Notes: generated by a model from the sequence alone, not told the origin. A stretch of 39,866 nucleotides of DNA from an uncultured bacterium (GCA_945873205.1 CAMCCC010000021.1:1-39866), one strand, 5' to 3'. Positions 23,661 to 31,794 are shown, numbered from the stretch's first letter. Translations and numbers: made by a program.

Positions 23661-23705
23661 ATGATATAATATTCTCATAACCGCTTCAAGCCCCCCAGGG
23701 GGATG
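23661..23705 (-). promoter_or_regulatory. GC-box promoter E (methyltransferase 2)
   Basis: On the - strand CATCCCCCTGGGGGGCTT (23705-23688) overlaps the -35 TTGAAG (23689-23684), 17 bases from TATCAT (23666-23661). Transcription should begin about 26 bases before the ATG. Confidence 0.85.
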
Positions 23706-23771
23706 AAATTCAGATATTTTTTAGGAGAATGTATGATTTTGACTTCCATTTGAACGTTTGTAAAAGATTTG

Positions 23772-24575
23772 CTAGATCTGCCGAAGAACGTTGCCCTGTT
23801 CAAGTTTAACTGCCTTAACCAGAAACATAGGAGTAGATGCAAAACTGACTTTTTCTTCCTCAGACCAGACTTGCTGCCAGATATCTTCTTCGACAGTTAC
23901 GGACAAACCCAAGCCCAAAAGCACTTCAAGGTCCCATGCGGGGCGAGAAACCTGGGATAGGGGAATGCGGCGTGCAATGTCCTCCATCACATCAAAGTTT
24001 TCCCCTACATTCTCATCCTTGAATCCCTGCTCTGCCGTATTGCGGCGATCCTCATCGTATGCGTCCCGGGCGCTTTTATCAAAGAGATAGTTGTACCAGT
24101 TGGCATCAAAGTTGAGAAGCAGCCCACCGGGCTTCAGCACACGTTCCCATTCTCGGTAAGCATTCTCCGGGTGAGGCAGATTCCATGTGAGATTGCGGGT
24201 GACGATCACATCAAAGCTCCCGTCCGTAAAGTCCAGTGTCTCGGCGTTCATCTCCATAAATCGTATTTTGCTGGCCAAAGAGCCGGCATTTTTCTTTGCC
24301 TCGGCCAGCATATTTGGCGTCAGATCGATGGCCGTTACATTGCAACCGAGCTCAGCCAGAATGATGGCAAAAAACCCCGGCCCGGTGCCAGCCTCCAGCA
24401 CATGCAATTCTTCCAGGCATCTGCCGGGAAACTGTTCCAGGATCTTTTCACTAAGAGTATGCCTCCAGACCGTATGCTGACCGGTGCGAAGCTCTTTCTG
24501 ATTAACCTGGGAATAGCCAGGAGCACGCTGGGCCCAGTAGGCCCGATTTTCATTCAATATTGTTTTGCAGGACAC
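23772..24575 (-). CDS. Class I SAM-dependent methyltransferase 3
   Basis: A 267-residue UbiE-like methyltransferase. Motif I is VLEAGTGPGFFAIILAELGC near residue 60, followed by VTAIDLTPNMLAEAKKNA. The FDVIVTRNLTWNLPHPENAY block near 125 and LKPGGLLLNFDANWY near 150 are shared closely with methyltransferase 4, so the two are paralogs. The likely start is GTG 24575, inside the end of the hydrolase gene; a TTG at 24557 is possible. The 26-base overlap and shared promoter F tie it to the hydrolase. A common substrate or product is therefore likely. Confidence 0.8.
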   Translation of the reverse strand: MSCKTILNENRAYWAQRAPGYSQVNQKELRTGQHTVWRHTLSEKILEQFPGRCLEELHVLEAGTGPGFFAIILAELGCNVTAIDLTPNMLAEAKKNAGSLASKIRFMEMNAETLDFTDGSFDVIVTRNLTWNLPHPENAYREWERVLKPGGLLLNFDANWYNYLFDKSARDAYDEDRRNTAEQGFKDENVGENFDVMEDIARRIPLSQVSRPAWDLEVLLGLGLSVTVEEDIWQQVWSEEEKVSFASTPMFLVKAVKLEQGNVLRQI

Positions 24576-25503
24576 CGTAGGTCACCATTGGCCCTTTCTC
24601 AATAATGTTCAGCGAGGAGCATTGATGTAGCAACACGCCGTCCTCCGGCGCATATTCGGTGAAAAGGCTGCGCCCGAAATAGTCCCGGATCTCGCCAAGC
24701 TTTTCACCCTTGTGGAAGAAGTCTCCAACCTTCTTTTCCGGGTACCAGCAGCCGGTGCAGGGGGCGTCGTTGCTGTATTCCAGAAGCTGTTGTTTCGGGT
24801 ATTCCGTCCAATCCCCTGACAGGATGCCTGCGTAGCGGAGAATGTTTCGTACATCGGCCTTATCCGCCTCAATTTCCTCCCGGCTGAACAAGCTCAGTTG
24901 CCCACGCTCAATCAGCACGCTGGGTATGCCGTAAATTGATGCCAGATTGTAGGCCCCACCCGTGCGGCAACGAGAACGGACATAGTACTTTGTATTCACA
25001 CAGGTCACCATTTTTTTGGCTTTTTCCTCGGCGGATGTATCACCCAGGTAGTAGACGTAGGGAACAAGCGTTTCATAGCCGTCGCCGCTGTGCAGGTCGA
25101 TGTAGAAATCCACGTTCTTGATGAACACTTCGAAAAGCGTGTGGGCCAATCGATCTGCTTCGGAGCCTTCCGCATCACCAGGGAAAACCCGGTAGAGATT
25201 CTTTCCATCCTCATAGACCATAGACATGGTGCGGTTTTCGAAGCCGGAGCGGTTTGCTAACGGCAGAATGATCACATTGCCGCGAAGCTCCTTCACGTCC
25301 AATTCATTACTCAGCTCAATGGCCGCCTGAATGCCTACATACTCGGCGTTATGGATTCCGGCGGAAATAAGCAGTGTGGGGCCGGGGTGTTCGCCGCAGA
25401 GCAGTACATGGGGGACATGTAATTCCGTACCCCGAACATGGATATGGTCTTTGATTGTCTTGCCGGGGGTCAACTCATGCCCGGCGATGCTTTTATAGCG
25501 CAT
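24550..25503 (-). CDS. Aspartoacylase / succinylglutamate desuccinylase-like zinc hydrolase
   Basis: A 317-residue M14-like metallohydrolase of the AspA/AstE family, which cleaves N-acyl amide bonds. The zinc ligands are visible as LLISAGIHNAEY (His and Glu, near residue 58) and YIDLHSGDGYE (His, near 138). VLIERGQLSLFSREEI near 220 carries the expected catalytic Glu. The last 80 residues form a beta-rich domain with VGDFFHKGEKLGEI, resembling a lipoyl/biotinyl-like fold often seen at this position. ATG 25503 follows GAGGAG. First gene after promoter F, coupled to methyltransferase 3. It may open an amide in an imported ligand; this is inference. Confidence 0.8.
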   Translation of the reverse strand: MRYKSIAGHELTPGKTIKDHIHVRGTELHVPHVLLCGEHPGPTLLISAGIHNAEYVGIQAAIELSNELDVKELRGNVIILPLANRSGFENRTMSMVYEDGKNLYRVFPGDAEGSEADRLAHTLFEVFIKNVDFYIDLHSGDGYETLVPYVYYLGDTSAEEKAKKMVTCVNTKYYVRSRCRTGGAYNLASIYGIPSVLIERGQLSLFSREEIEADKADVRNILRYAGILSGDWTEYPKQQLLEYSNDAPCTGCWYPEKKVGDFFHKGEKLGEIRDYFGRSLFTEYAPEDGVLLHQCSSLNIIEKGPMVTYGVLQNNIE

Positions 25504-25541
25504 GGGATTCTCCTCAGCTTACCATTTATAATCTCTCCCAA

Positions 25542-25586
25542 AAGGTAGCACGTTTCTTTCATAACCACAAGCCCCTGGGGGGGATG
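25542..25586 (-). promoter_or_regulatory. GC-box promoter F (hydrolase and methyltransferase 3)
   Basis: On the - strand CATCCCCCCCAGGGGCTT (25586-25569) overlaps the -35 TTGTGG (25570-25565), 17 bases from TACCTT (25547-25542). Here the C tract is long and the G tract short, shifting the symmetry centre by about 2 bases. The -10 is the weakest of the set. Confidence 0.75.
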
Positions 25587-25686
25587 CCTTTTGACGTGCC
25601 ATACATGTTTTGAGAAATGTATACCGCACCCAGCGCCCAGAACATCCTACATATGAACATGATTTTATTTTGTGAATATGAAAAAA

Positions 25687-25731
25687 ACATCCCCCTGGGG
25701 GGCTTACAATGCCTTAATTTGTGCCCTATAA
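25687..25731 (+). promoter_or_regulatory. GC-box promoter G (ABC importer operon)
   Basis: CATCCCCCTGGGGGGCTT (25687-25704) overlaps the -35 TTACAA (25703-25708), 17 bases from a perfect TATAAT (25726-25731). It drives six genes, 25782-31585, and diverges from promoter F. Confidence 0.85.
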
Positions 25732-25781
25732 TCATCTCATCAATTAAGTAAACTGCGATTACATACAATGGGGATAGCAAT

Positions 25782-26768
25782 GTGAGAAAGTATATTCTGC
25801 AGAGATTTTTACAACTAATCCCGGTTCTGATTGGGATCACGTTTCTTTCTTTTGCCATGATGCGTCTGGCAGGCAGCGACGCAGTGGAGGAACTGTACGC
25901 CAATGCAGGCGCTGCTGTGAGTCAAGATGTCATCGATGCGGCAAAGGCGGAGCTGGGGCTGGATAAGCCCTTCCTGGTGCAGTATTTCAGCTGGTTGGGC
26001 GGGATGCTTACCGGCGATATGGGTGTGAGCTTCATCTCCGGCCGGGATGTATTTCAGACCTTTGTCCGCAAGTTGCCGGCCACCCTGCTGCTGACAGCGC
26101 TGTCGATTGCTCTGACCATCGTTATTTCCATTCCGCTTGGCGTCCTGGCGGCCTATTCCTATAATCGTTGCGGGGAGGCAAAAAATGGTTGGGAACGTAT
26201 TTCGCTGGCCTTGATCGACTATGTTCTCCGCTTTTTCAGCTTCATCGGCAACTCTCTGCCCAACTTCTTCGTTGCACTGCTGCTGATGGAGCTTCTGGCA
26301 ATCCACTGGAAGCTACTGCCTGTCATCTCCAACGGCACCACGATTCGCAGCGCACTGATGCCCACCCTGACGTTGGCCATCGCCATGTCAGCCAAGTACA
26401 TGCGACAGGTGCGGGCAACTATTCTGGAGGAACTGAACAAAGACTATGTTACCGGCGCCAAAGCCAGAGGGGTGCGCAACAATGTGATTCTCTGGAAGAG
26501 CGTCATCAAGTCCTCCATGCTTACGATTGTGACACTGCTGGCCCTTTCCATCGGCAGTTTGCTGGGGGGAACTGCCATCATAGAGAGCATTTTCATGTGG
26601 GATGGTGTGGGTAAGCTGGCAGTGGATGCAATTACCATGCGCGATTATCCACTGATTCAGGCATATGTGGTCTGGATGGCGATCATCTATGTGGTGGTCA
26701 ACCTGATTACCGATCTGCTGTATCATGCCCTTGACCCGCGCATCCGACTGGGGGTGAGTGCTGAATGA
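25782..26768 (+). CDS. ABC importer permease 1 (NikB/DppB type)
   Basis: A 328-residue inner-membrane permease of the nickel/oligopeptide class. It begins YILQRFLQLIPVLIGITFLS, the conserved first helix, and has the ATPase-contacting loop EELNKDYVTGAKARGVRNN near residue 215. GSLLGGTAIIESIFMWDGVG near 260 and LLYHALDPRIRLG at the end are typical. The start is GTG 25782 after GGGGA. It overlaps the next permease by 4 bases. Substrates of this class include Ni(II), Ni-chelates, opine metallophores and peptides, which sequence alone does not separate. Confidence 0.88.
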   Translation: MRKYILQRFLQLIPVLIGITFLSFAMMRLAGSDAVEELYANAGAAVSQDVIDAAKAELGLDKPFLVQYFSWLGGMLTGDMGVSFISGRDVFQTFVRKLPATLLLTALSIALTIVISIPLGVLAAYSYNRCGEAKNGWERISLALIDYVLRFFSFIGNSLPNFFVALLLMELLAIHWKLLPVISNGTTIRSALMPTLTLAIAMSAKYMRQVRATILEELNKDYVTGAKARGVRNNVILWKSVIKSSMLTIVTLLALSIGSLLGGTAIIESIFMWDGVGKLAVDAITMRDYPLIQAYVVWMAIIYVVVNLITDLLYHALDPRIRLGVSAE

Positions 26769-27616
26769 GTGAGACTACTGTTCGTATCCAGAAGATCTGT
26801 CGGGATACAGTCAAGACCCGCCTGATCATTTTTGGTACGCTTGCCCTGCTCCTCGTTGCCTGCTCCCTGTTTGCAGAGCACCTCTGTCCATATGACCCAT
26901 ACCTGCAAGACCTGTCCAACGCCAAGGCGGCGCCATCAGCGGAACATATTTTCGGTACCGACCGCTATGGACGGGACATGCTCTCCCGCGTTATTGTAGG
27001 AAGCCGGACGAGCATTTTCTCTACGCTGCTTCTGGTAGCAATCATCACCGTCATCGGCACCGTTATTGGCGTGTTCTGCGGCTGGCACGGCAAATGGATC
27101 GACACGGTGCTCATGCGCATTTCGGATATGTTTCTGGCTTTTCCTGGCCTGGTGTTTGCGTTGGCTGTGGCCGGCGTTTTAGGCGGCGGACTGCAAAATG
27201 CCATTATTGCCCTAGCGGCCATCTCATGGCCCAAATATGCCCGCATTGCTAGGAGCCAGACTCTGGCGCAGAAGGAGACAACCTATCTGAAAGCGGCGAA
27301 GCTGGCGGGAGACAGCACTGCAAAAATTATTTTCAAGCATATTTTACCGAACATCATTGGCCCCATTCTGGTAACTTCCATGCTGGATATCGGCACCATG
27401 ATGATGGAACTGGCGGGACTCAGCTTTCTCGGCCTTGGCGCAAAGCCCCCCATAGCCGAGTGGGGTAGCATGATGAGTGATACCCGGAGCCTGCTGACCA
27501 CAGTTCCCTGGGTTACCTTTGCCCCCGGCCTCGCCATCTTTATCTCCGTTATGGTCTTCAACCTCCTGGGTGACACCATTCGGGACTATGCGGATCCGAA
27601 GAGCAGGGGGAGGTGA
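26765..27616 (+). CDS. ABC importer permease 2 (NikC/DppC type)
   Basis: A 283-residue permease that pairs with the gene before. After a first helix near residues 18-36 come HIFGTDRYGRDMLSRVIVGS (the DppC/NikC signature, near 60), FLAFPGLVFALAVAGVLGGG and the ATPase-contacting loop KETTYLKAAKLAGDSTAKII near 175. LSFLGLGAKPPIAEWGSM near 220 and LLGDTIRDYADPKSRGR at the end confirm the family. ATG 26765 overlaps the preceding stop, and the stop overlaps the ribosome binding site of the ATPase gene. Confidence 0.88.
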   Translation: MSETTVRIQKICRDTVKTRLIIFGTLALLLVACSLFAEHLCPYDPYLQDLSNAKAAPSAEHIFGTDRYGRDMLSRVIVGSRTSIFSTLLLVAIITVIGTVIGVFCGWHGKWIDTVLMRISDMFLAFPGLVFALAVAGVLGGGLQNAIIALAAISWPKYARIARSQTLAQKETTYLKAAKLAGDSTAKIIFKHILPNIIGPILVTSMLDIGTMMMELAGLSFLGLGAKPPIAEWGSMMSDTRSLLTTVPWVTFAPGLAIFISVMVFNLLGDTIRDYADPKSRGR

Positions 27617-27621
27617 GCGGT

Positions 27622-28404
27622 ATGGCTGAAATATTAAGATATGACCATGTGGAAATTGCCTACAACGGAAAAACCGCCGTGAGGGATGTTAGCTTTACCC
27701 TTAACGAGGGTGAGATCCTTGGCATCGTTGGGGAAAGCGGTTCCGGCAAGTCTACGCTTATCAAGGCCGCCATGGGTTTGCTGGGGCCTAACGGCTTGGT
27801 CACCCGCGGAGACATTTGGTATAATGGAAAAAGTTTGCCGGATTTGAAAGAGAATGAGCTGAGAAAGATTAACGGTCAGTCCATCGGTATGATTTTCCAG
27901 AGCGCTGGCGCGTCATTTTGCCCCATCCGTACAGTAGGTCGGCAGCTCTATGAGAGCATGACCGAACATGAACAGATCAGCAAAAAGGAGTTCCAGACCC
28001 TGGCCCTATCCCTTCTGCAAAAGCTTGGCTTTGAAAACGGCCAGCGCATTCTGCAAAGCTATCCCTTCGAACTCTCCGGCGGTATGCAGCAACGCGTGGG
28101 CATCGCCGCGGCCATGCTGCTTAAACCCAGCATCCTCCTGGCGGATGAGCCGACCTCCGCATTGGATGTTTCCGTGCAGAAACAAGTGGTGGAAGAAATG
28201 CTCTTGGTGCGAAAAACATTCGGTACTGCCATTGTAGTGGTGACACACAATATCGGCGTCATCGGGGCCATGGCTGACAATGTGCTTGTCATGAAAGATG
28301 GGGCGGTTGTGGAGTACGGAGAGACTAAGCAGGTGCTGGAAAACCCAAGAGAAGAATATACCCGGACGCTTATGGCGGCAGTTCCGCGTTTGAGGAGGAT
28401 GTGA
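27622..28404 (+). CDS. ABC importer ATPase 1 (NikD/DppD type)
   Basis: A 260-residue ATPase. Walker A is GESGSGKSTLIKAAMGLLG near residue 37, the Q-loop is IFQSAGASFCPIRTVGRQ, the signature LSGGMQQRVGIAAAML near 150, and Walker B ILLADEPTSALD. It lacks the usual Cys-rich C-terminal extension with the oligopeptide-type RxxxP motif and ends at PRLRRM, the short form seen in NikD. ATG 27622 lies after GGGGGAGGTGA; a GTG at 27613 is possible. It energises the two permeases together with the following ATPase. Confidence 0.88.
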   Translation: MAEILRYDHVEIAYNGKTAVRDVSFTLNEGEILGIVGESGSGKSTLIKAAMGLLGPNGLVTRGDIWYNGKSLPDLKENELRKINGQSIGMIFQSAGASFCPIRTVGRQLYESMTEHEQISKKEFQTLALSLLQKLGFENGQRILQSYPFELSGGMQQRVGIAAAMLLKPSILLADEPTSALDVSVQKQVVEEMLLVRKTFGTAIVVVTHNIGVIGAMADNVLVMKDGAVVEYGETKQVLENPREEYTRTLMAAVPRLRRM

Positions 28405-28405
28405 G

Positions 28406-29164
28406 ATGAAACCGATCTTGAAAGTGGAAAATCTCACCAAAGTCTTTAGCCGGCGAGGCCAGCCGGATTTCACTGCCGTGAAAAATGTGAGTTTTGAACT
28501 AATGACCGGCGAGTGCCTGGGCATCATCGGCGAGAGCGGCAGCGGCAAGACCACGCTGGTCAACATGATTACTCGCTTGTTAGATGCTACCGAGGGCAGC
28601 ATTATCCTGCGGGGCGAGGATATTACCCACATCAACGGAAAAGAACTTCGGACTGTCTACCGTAAGATGCAGATGGTCTTCCAGACACCAACGGATTCTT
28701 TTGATCCTCGCCGCAAACTGGGTGACAGTATTGGAGAAAGCCTGCGCAACAATGGAATGTCTGTCTCTGAGTCGAAACAGAATGTGACAAGGCTGCTAAA
28801 AATGTGTGGTCTCCCCGCCGAGTTTGCTGGCCGCTATCCCCATCAGGTCAGTGGCGGCCAGTGTCAGAGGGCAGCCATTGCCCGGGCAATTGCAATTAAG
28901 CCGGAGTTGCTGGTTCTGGATGAGGCGACCTCCGCCCTGGATGTGACCATTCAGAAGGAGATTCTCGAGCTGCTGACCATGCTCAAGGATGAACTGCACA
29001 TGTCCTATCTGTTTATCTGCCATGACATTGCTCTGGTGCAGCAATTCTGTGACCGGGTGCTTGTCATGTATAAGGGCAGCATCGTAGAGCAGGGAAGACC
29101 TGACGATGTGATTCAAAATCCGAAGGATGATTATACCAAGCGTCTGATCGACAGCATTTTATAA
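28406..29164 (+). CDS. ABC importer ATPase 2 (NikE/DppF type)
   Basis: A 252-residue ATPase. Walker A is GESGSGKTTLVNMI near residue 39, the Q-loop is MVFQTPTDSFDPRRKLGDS, the signature VSGGQCQRAAIARAIA near 150, and Walker B LLVLDEATSALDVT. The C-terminal tail is short (IQNPKDDYTKRLIDSIL), as in NikE. The start is ATG 28406 with GAGGAGG upstream, one base after the preceding stop. It forms the heterodimer with ATPase 1. Confidence 0.88.
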   Translation: MKPILKVENLTKVFSRRGQPDFTAVKNVSFELMTGECLGIIGESGSGKTTLVNMITRLLDATEGSIILRGEDITHINGKELRTVYRKMQMVFQTPTDSFDPRRKLGDSIGESLRNNGMSVSESKQNVTRLLKMCGLPAEFAGRYPHQVSGGQCQRAAIARAIAIKPELLVLDEATSALDVTIQKEILELLTMLKDELHMSYLFICHDIALVQQFCDRVLVMYKGSIVEQGRPDDVIQNPKDDYTKRLIDSIL

Positions 29165-29173
29165 CATGAGCCA

Positions 29174-29201
29174 CGGCTTTTATTGGAGCAAATAAAAGCC
29201 G
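29174..29201 (+). other. Strong intercistronic hairpin
   Basis: CGGCTTTTATT (29174-29184) is perfectly complementary to AATAAAAGCCG (29191-29201) with a 6-base loop. There is no T run after it, so it is more likely an mRNA-stabilising or processing hairpin, or a partial attenuator, than a full terminator. It lies between the ATPase and methyltransferase 4. Confidence 0.6.
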
Positions 29202-29226
29202 CATGATACAAGGAGAGGCATGGCAA

Positions 29227-29952
29227 ATGGAAAGAATCAAGCATCGCATCACCCACTACTGGTCCCATCGGGCGGAATCCTTTGCGGATCAGCGTATTCG
29301 GGAATTTGAGAGCGAAAAGAGAGAACGTTGGCTCGCGGAGTTCAAAAAATATCTCCCCCAGGGCAATCCGCTGCGTGTTCTGGATTTGGGCACCGGTACC
29401 GGCTTTTTTGCATTGCTGCTTGCGGCTGAAGGCCATGACGCCACAGGCATCGACCTGACAGCGGAGATGATCCATGGCGCGGAACATACTGCCGCCATTC
29501 TGGGGTTGGACGCCAAGTTTCAGGTCATGGACGCAGAATCGCCGGAGCTTGAGCCGGAGAGCTTTGACGTGTTGGTTAGCCGGAACCTTACGTGGACTCT
29601 GCCGAGATTGGCCAGGGCCTATCAGGAGTGGTACAAGCTACTGGCGCCCGGCGGTGTGCTCATCAATTTCGATGCGGACTACTGTGGGGCTGCGGAAGCA
29701 ACGGCGGAAATCGAACTGCCATCTAACCACGCCCATAAGCAGGTCAGCGCCGAGCTGATGGCTGAGAATGATTCCATTACGATGGAGCTCTCTGCCTATC
29801 AGCAACCACGGCCACAATGGGATGTGCAGCTTCTGATAGAGGCGGGCTTTGAACGTATCCTTGTGGATACCAGCGTTTACAAGCGTATCTACCCTGAGAA
29901 AGACGAGTTTTACAATCCGACGCCCATTTTTACCATTGCTGCGTATAAGTAA
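29227..29952 (+). CDS. Class I SAM-dependent methyltransferase 4
   Basis: A 241-residue UbiE-like methyltransferase inside the importer operon. Motif I is VLDLGTGTGFFALLLAAEGH near residue 51, followed by ATGIDLTAEMIHGAEH. FDVLVSRNLTWTLPRLARAY near 112 and LAPGGVLINFDADYC near 140 are nearly the same as in methyltransferase 3. I chose ATG 29227, nine bases after AGGAGAGG, over ATG 29203, which lies before that site. Its position between ATPase and binding protein argues that the transported ligand, or its breakdown product, is the methyl acceptor, or that it is made by methylation. No direct evidence decides this. Confidence 0.82.
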   Translation: MERIKHRITHYWSHRAESFADQRIREFESEKRERWLAEFKKYLPQGNPLRVLDLGTGTGFFALLLAAEGHDATGIDLTAEMIHGAEHTAAILGLDAKFQVMDAESPELEPESFDVLVSRNLTWTLPRLARAYQEWYKLLAPGGVLINFDADYCGAAEATAEIELPSNHAHKQVSAELMAENDSITMELSAYQQPRPQWDVQLLIEAGFERILVDTSVYKRIYPEKDEFYNPTPIFTIAAYK

Positions 29953-30025
29953 GATGTTGGGTCAGTTGAAATGACCTATCATGAGATACCCCAGTCAAAC
30001 ATCAAAAGAAAGGAAGATAATAAAG

Positions 30026-31585
30026 ATGAAAAAAGCACTGTCCCTTCTCCTTGCGCTGTGCCTGATGGTCGGCCTGCTGGCTGGCTGCGGCAGCTCCCAG
30101 ACCCAGAATAGCGACGCCGAAGCCGCCGTAACCAAGAAGACCATGGTTATTGGCGATACAACCTTTAACCCTGAGAATGCTGAGCCCGATGTAAACCCTC
30201 ATAACGACTATGCTGGTTGGGCCTGTATCCGCTATGGCGTGGGAGAGACACTGTTCAAGCTCAACGATGAGATGGCCCTGACCCCCTGGCTTGCCAAGGA
30301 GTGGGAAAATGTGGATGAACTGACTTGGGTCATCACCCTGCAGGACGGTGTCAAGTTCTCCAGCGGCCGGGATATGGACGCTGCTGCTGTCAAGCAGTGT
30401 CTGGAGCATTTGCTTGAGACCCATGACCGTGCCCCTGGTGATCTGATGATCGATGCCATTGAGGCCGATGGTCAGGTTCTGACCATCAAGACCAGTGTGC
30501 CTCGCCCCGCTCTGCTCAACTACCTCTGCGACCCCTACGGCTGCATTATTGATGTGGATGCGGGTTTTGACGGCGGCATTGTTGCCGGCACCGGCCCCTA
30601 CATCGCTGTGGACTGTGAAAGCGGCGACCATTTGAATCTGGTCAAGAATGAAAACTATTGGAACGGTACTCCTCATATCGATGAGCTGACGATTCGCACC
30701 ATTTCCGACGGCAATACCCTGGCTATGGCTCTTCAGGCTGGAGAGATTGACGCTGCCTACGGCATGGCCTATGAGAGCTATCCACTGTTCCAGAATGACC
30801 AGTTCCAATTCTCTCAGATTGCTACCTCTCGCGCCTTCTTCTGCTGGATGAACTATGAAAGCCCCCTGGCTTCCGACCCCGCTGTCCGCAAGGCCATTGC
30901 CATGGGTATTGACAAGGAAGGCTTTGTGGCCACTCTGCTGGACGGCAACGGCTATCCCGGCAACGGTGCATTCCCATCGGGCTTTGCCTTCGGCGGCGAC
31001 AAGGTAACCACCGAAACTTACGATCCTGAAGGAGCAAGGAAGGTTCTGGAGGATGCCGGCTGGGTGGACACAGACGGCGACGGCATCCGCGAAAAGGATG
31101 GCAAGAAGCTCCAAATTAAATGGCTGACCTATCCCAGCCGCCAGGAACTGCCTCTGCTGGCTGAATCCGCGCAGGCCACCTTGAAGGAAATTGGCATCGC
31201 AGTGGATATCAACTCTACCGCTGACCACAACAGCATTATCACTGATATGAACGCATGGGATGTGTATGCCTCTGCAAATGTAAATGCCAGCATTGGTGAT
31301 CCGGAATACTTCTTTACCTCCTTCTGTCTGGACAGCTCCTCCAAGAACAAAGGCCACTACCATTCCGATGCCATCGAGGAGCTGGAAAAACAGATGGCCA
31401 CCGAGTTTGACCCGGCCAAGCGCGCTGAACTGGCGCTCAAGATGCAGCAGGTTATTCTGGACGATAATGCATGGGTGTTCTGCTCTTTCCTGAAGATGAG
31501 TATGATCTCCAAGGCCAATGTTACTCGATATATTTCCCACCCCACCGACTTCTACCAGGTTACAGTCGACCTGGATATTAACTGA
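30026..31585 (+). CDS. Lipoprotein substrate-binding protein of the ABC importer (NikA/OppA/CntA class)
   Basis: A 519-residue family 5 solute-binding lipoprotein. The signal peptide ends in LLAGC, with the lipidated Cys at 21. Family blocks include YGVGETLFKLNDEMALTPWL, LAKEWENVDELTWVITLQDG, VKFSSGRDMDAAAVKQCLEH, GTGPYIAVDCESGDHLNLVK and PAVRKAIAMGIDKEGF. Size and layout fit nickel, opine-metallophore or peptide binders; I see no decisive His signature. ATG 30026 follows AAGGAAG; the longer upstream frame would add a stretch before a normal signal peptide. It is last in the operon, before the terminator at 31585. It acts outside the membrane, capturing the ligand for the permeases. Confidence 0.88.
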   Translation: MKKALSLLLALCLMVGLLAGCGSSQTQNSDAEAAVTKKTMVIGDTTFNPENAEPDVNPHNDYAGWACIRYGVGETLFKLNDEMALTPWLAKEWENVDELTWVITLQDGVKFSSGRDMDAAAVKQCLEHLLETHDRAPGDLMIDAIEADGQVLTIKTSVPRPALLNYLCDPYGCIIDVDAGFDGGIVAGTGPYIAVDCESGDHLNLVKNENYWNGTPHIDELTIRTISDGNTLAMALQAGEIDAAYGMAYESYPLFQNDQFQFSQIATSRAFFCWMNYESPLASDPAVRKAIAMGIDKEGFVATLLDGNGYPGNGAFPSGFAFGGDKVTTETYDPEGARKVLEDAGWVDTDGDGIREKDGKKLQIKWLTYPSRQELPLLAESAQATLKEIGIAVDINSTADHNSIITDMNAWDVYASANVNASIGDPEYFFTSFCLDSSSKNKGHYHSDAIEELEKQMATEFDPAKRAELALKMQQVILDDNAWVFCSFLKMSMISKANVTRYISHPTDFYQVTVDLDIN

Positions 31586-31614
31586 GAAAAAGTTGCATAA
31601 GATGCGGTTTTTCT
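31585..31614 (+). terminator. Terminator of the ABC importer operon
   Basis: AGAAAAA (31585-31591) pairs with TTTTTCT (31608-31614), enclosing a GCAT/ATGC inner stem (31595-31598 with 31602-31605). It starts on the stop codon of the binding-protein gene. Confidence 0.75.
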
Positions 31615-31633
31615 GTACCATGGAATAGAGAAG

Positions 31634-31673
31634 CAAAGGAGTTATGGAGCAGTATGGCTTCACAACTCCTTTG
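31634..31673. repeat. Inverted repeat after the importer operon
   Basis: CAAAGGAGTT (31634-31643) is perfectly complementary to AACTCCTTTG (31664-31673), with a 20-base loop. It may be a second terminator or mark the end of the cargo block. Bases 31674-31794 hold nothing else that I recognise. Confidence 0.55.
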
Positions 31674-31794
31674 TATACAATAAGAGTTCTTGCGAGAGAC
31701 AATGCGCTTAACTTTCTCCTCTCTGTATTAACCGTATCGTTAGACTTCTACCTTCTTCCCGACCCATCATGAACCCAGGCTGGGGCCAGTAACA

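Noticed and set aside
19377-25731. The GC palindromes as intrinsic terminators or CRISPR-like repeats
   Set aside because: They lack T runs, have almost no loop, sit upstream of promoters rather than after genes, and have neither regular spacing nor spacers.
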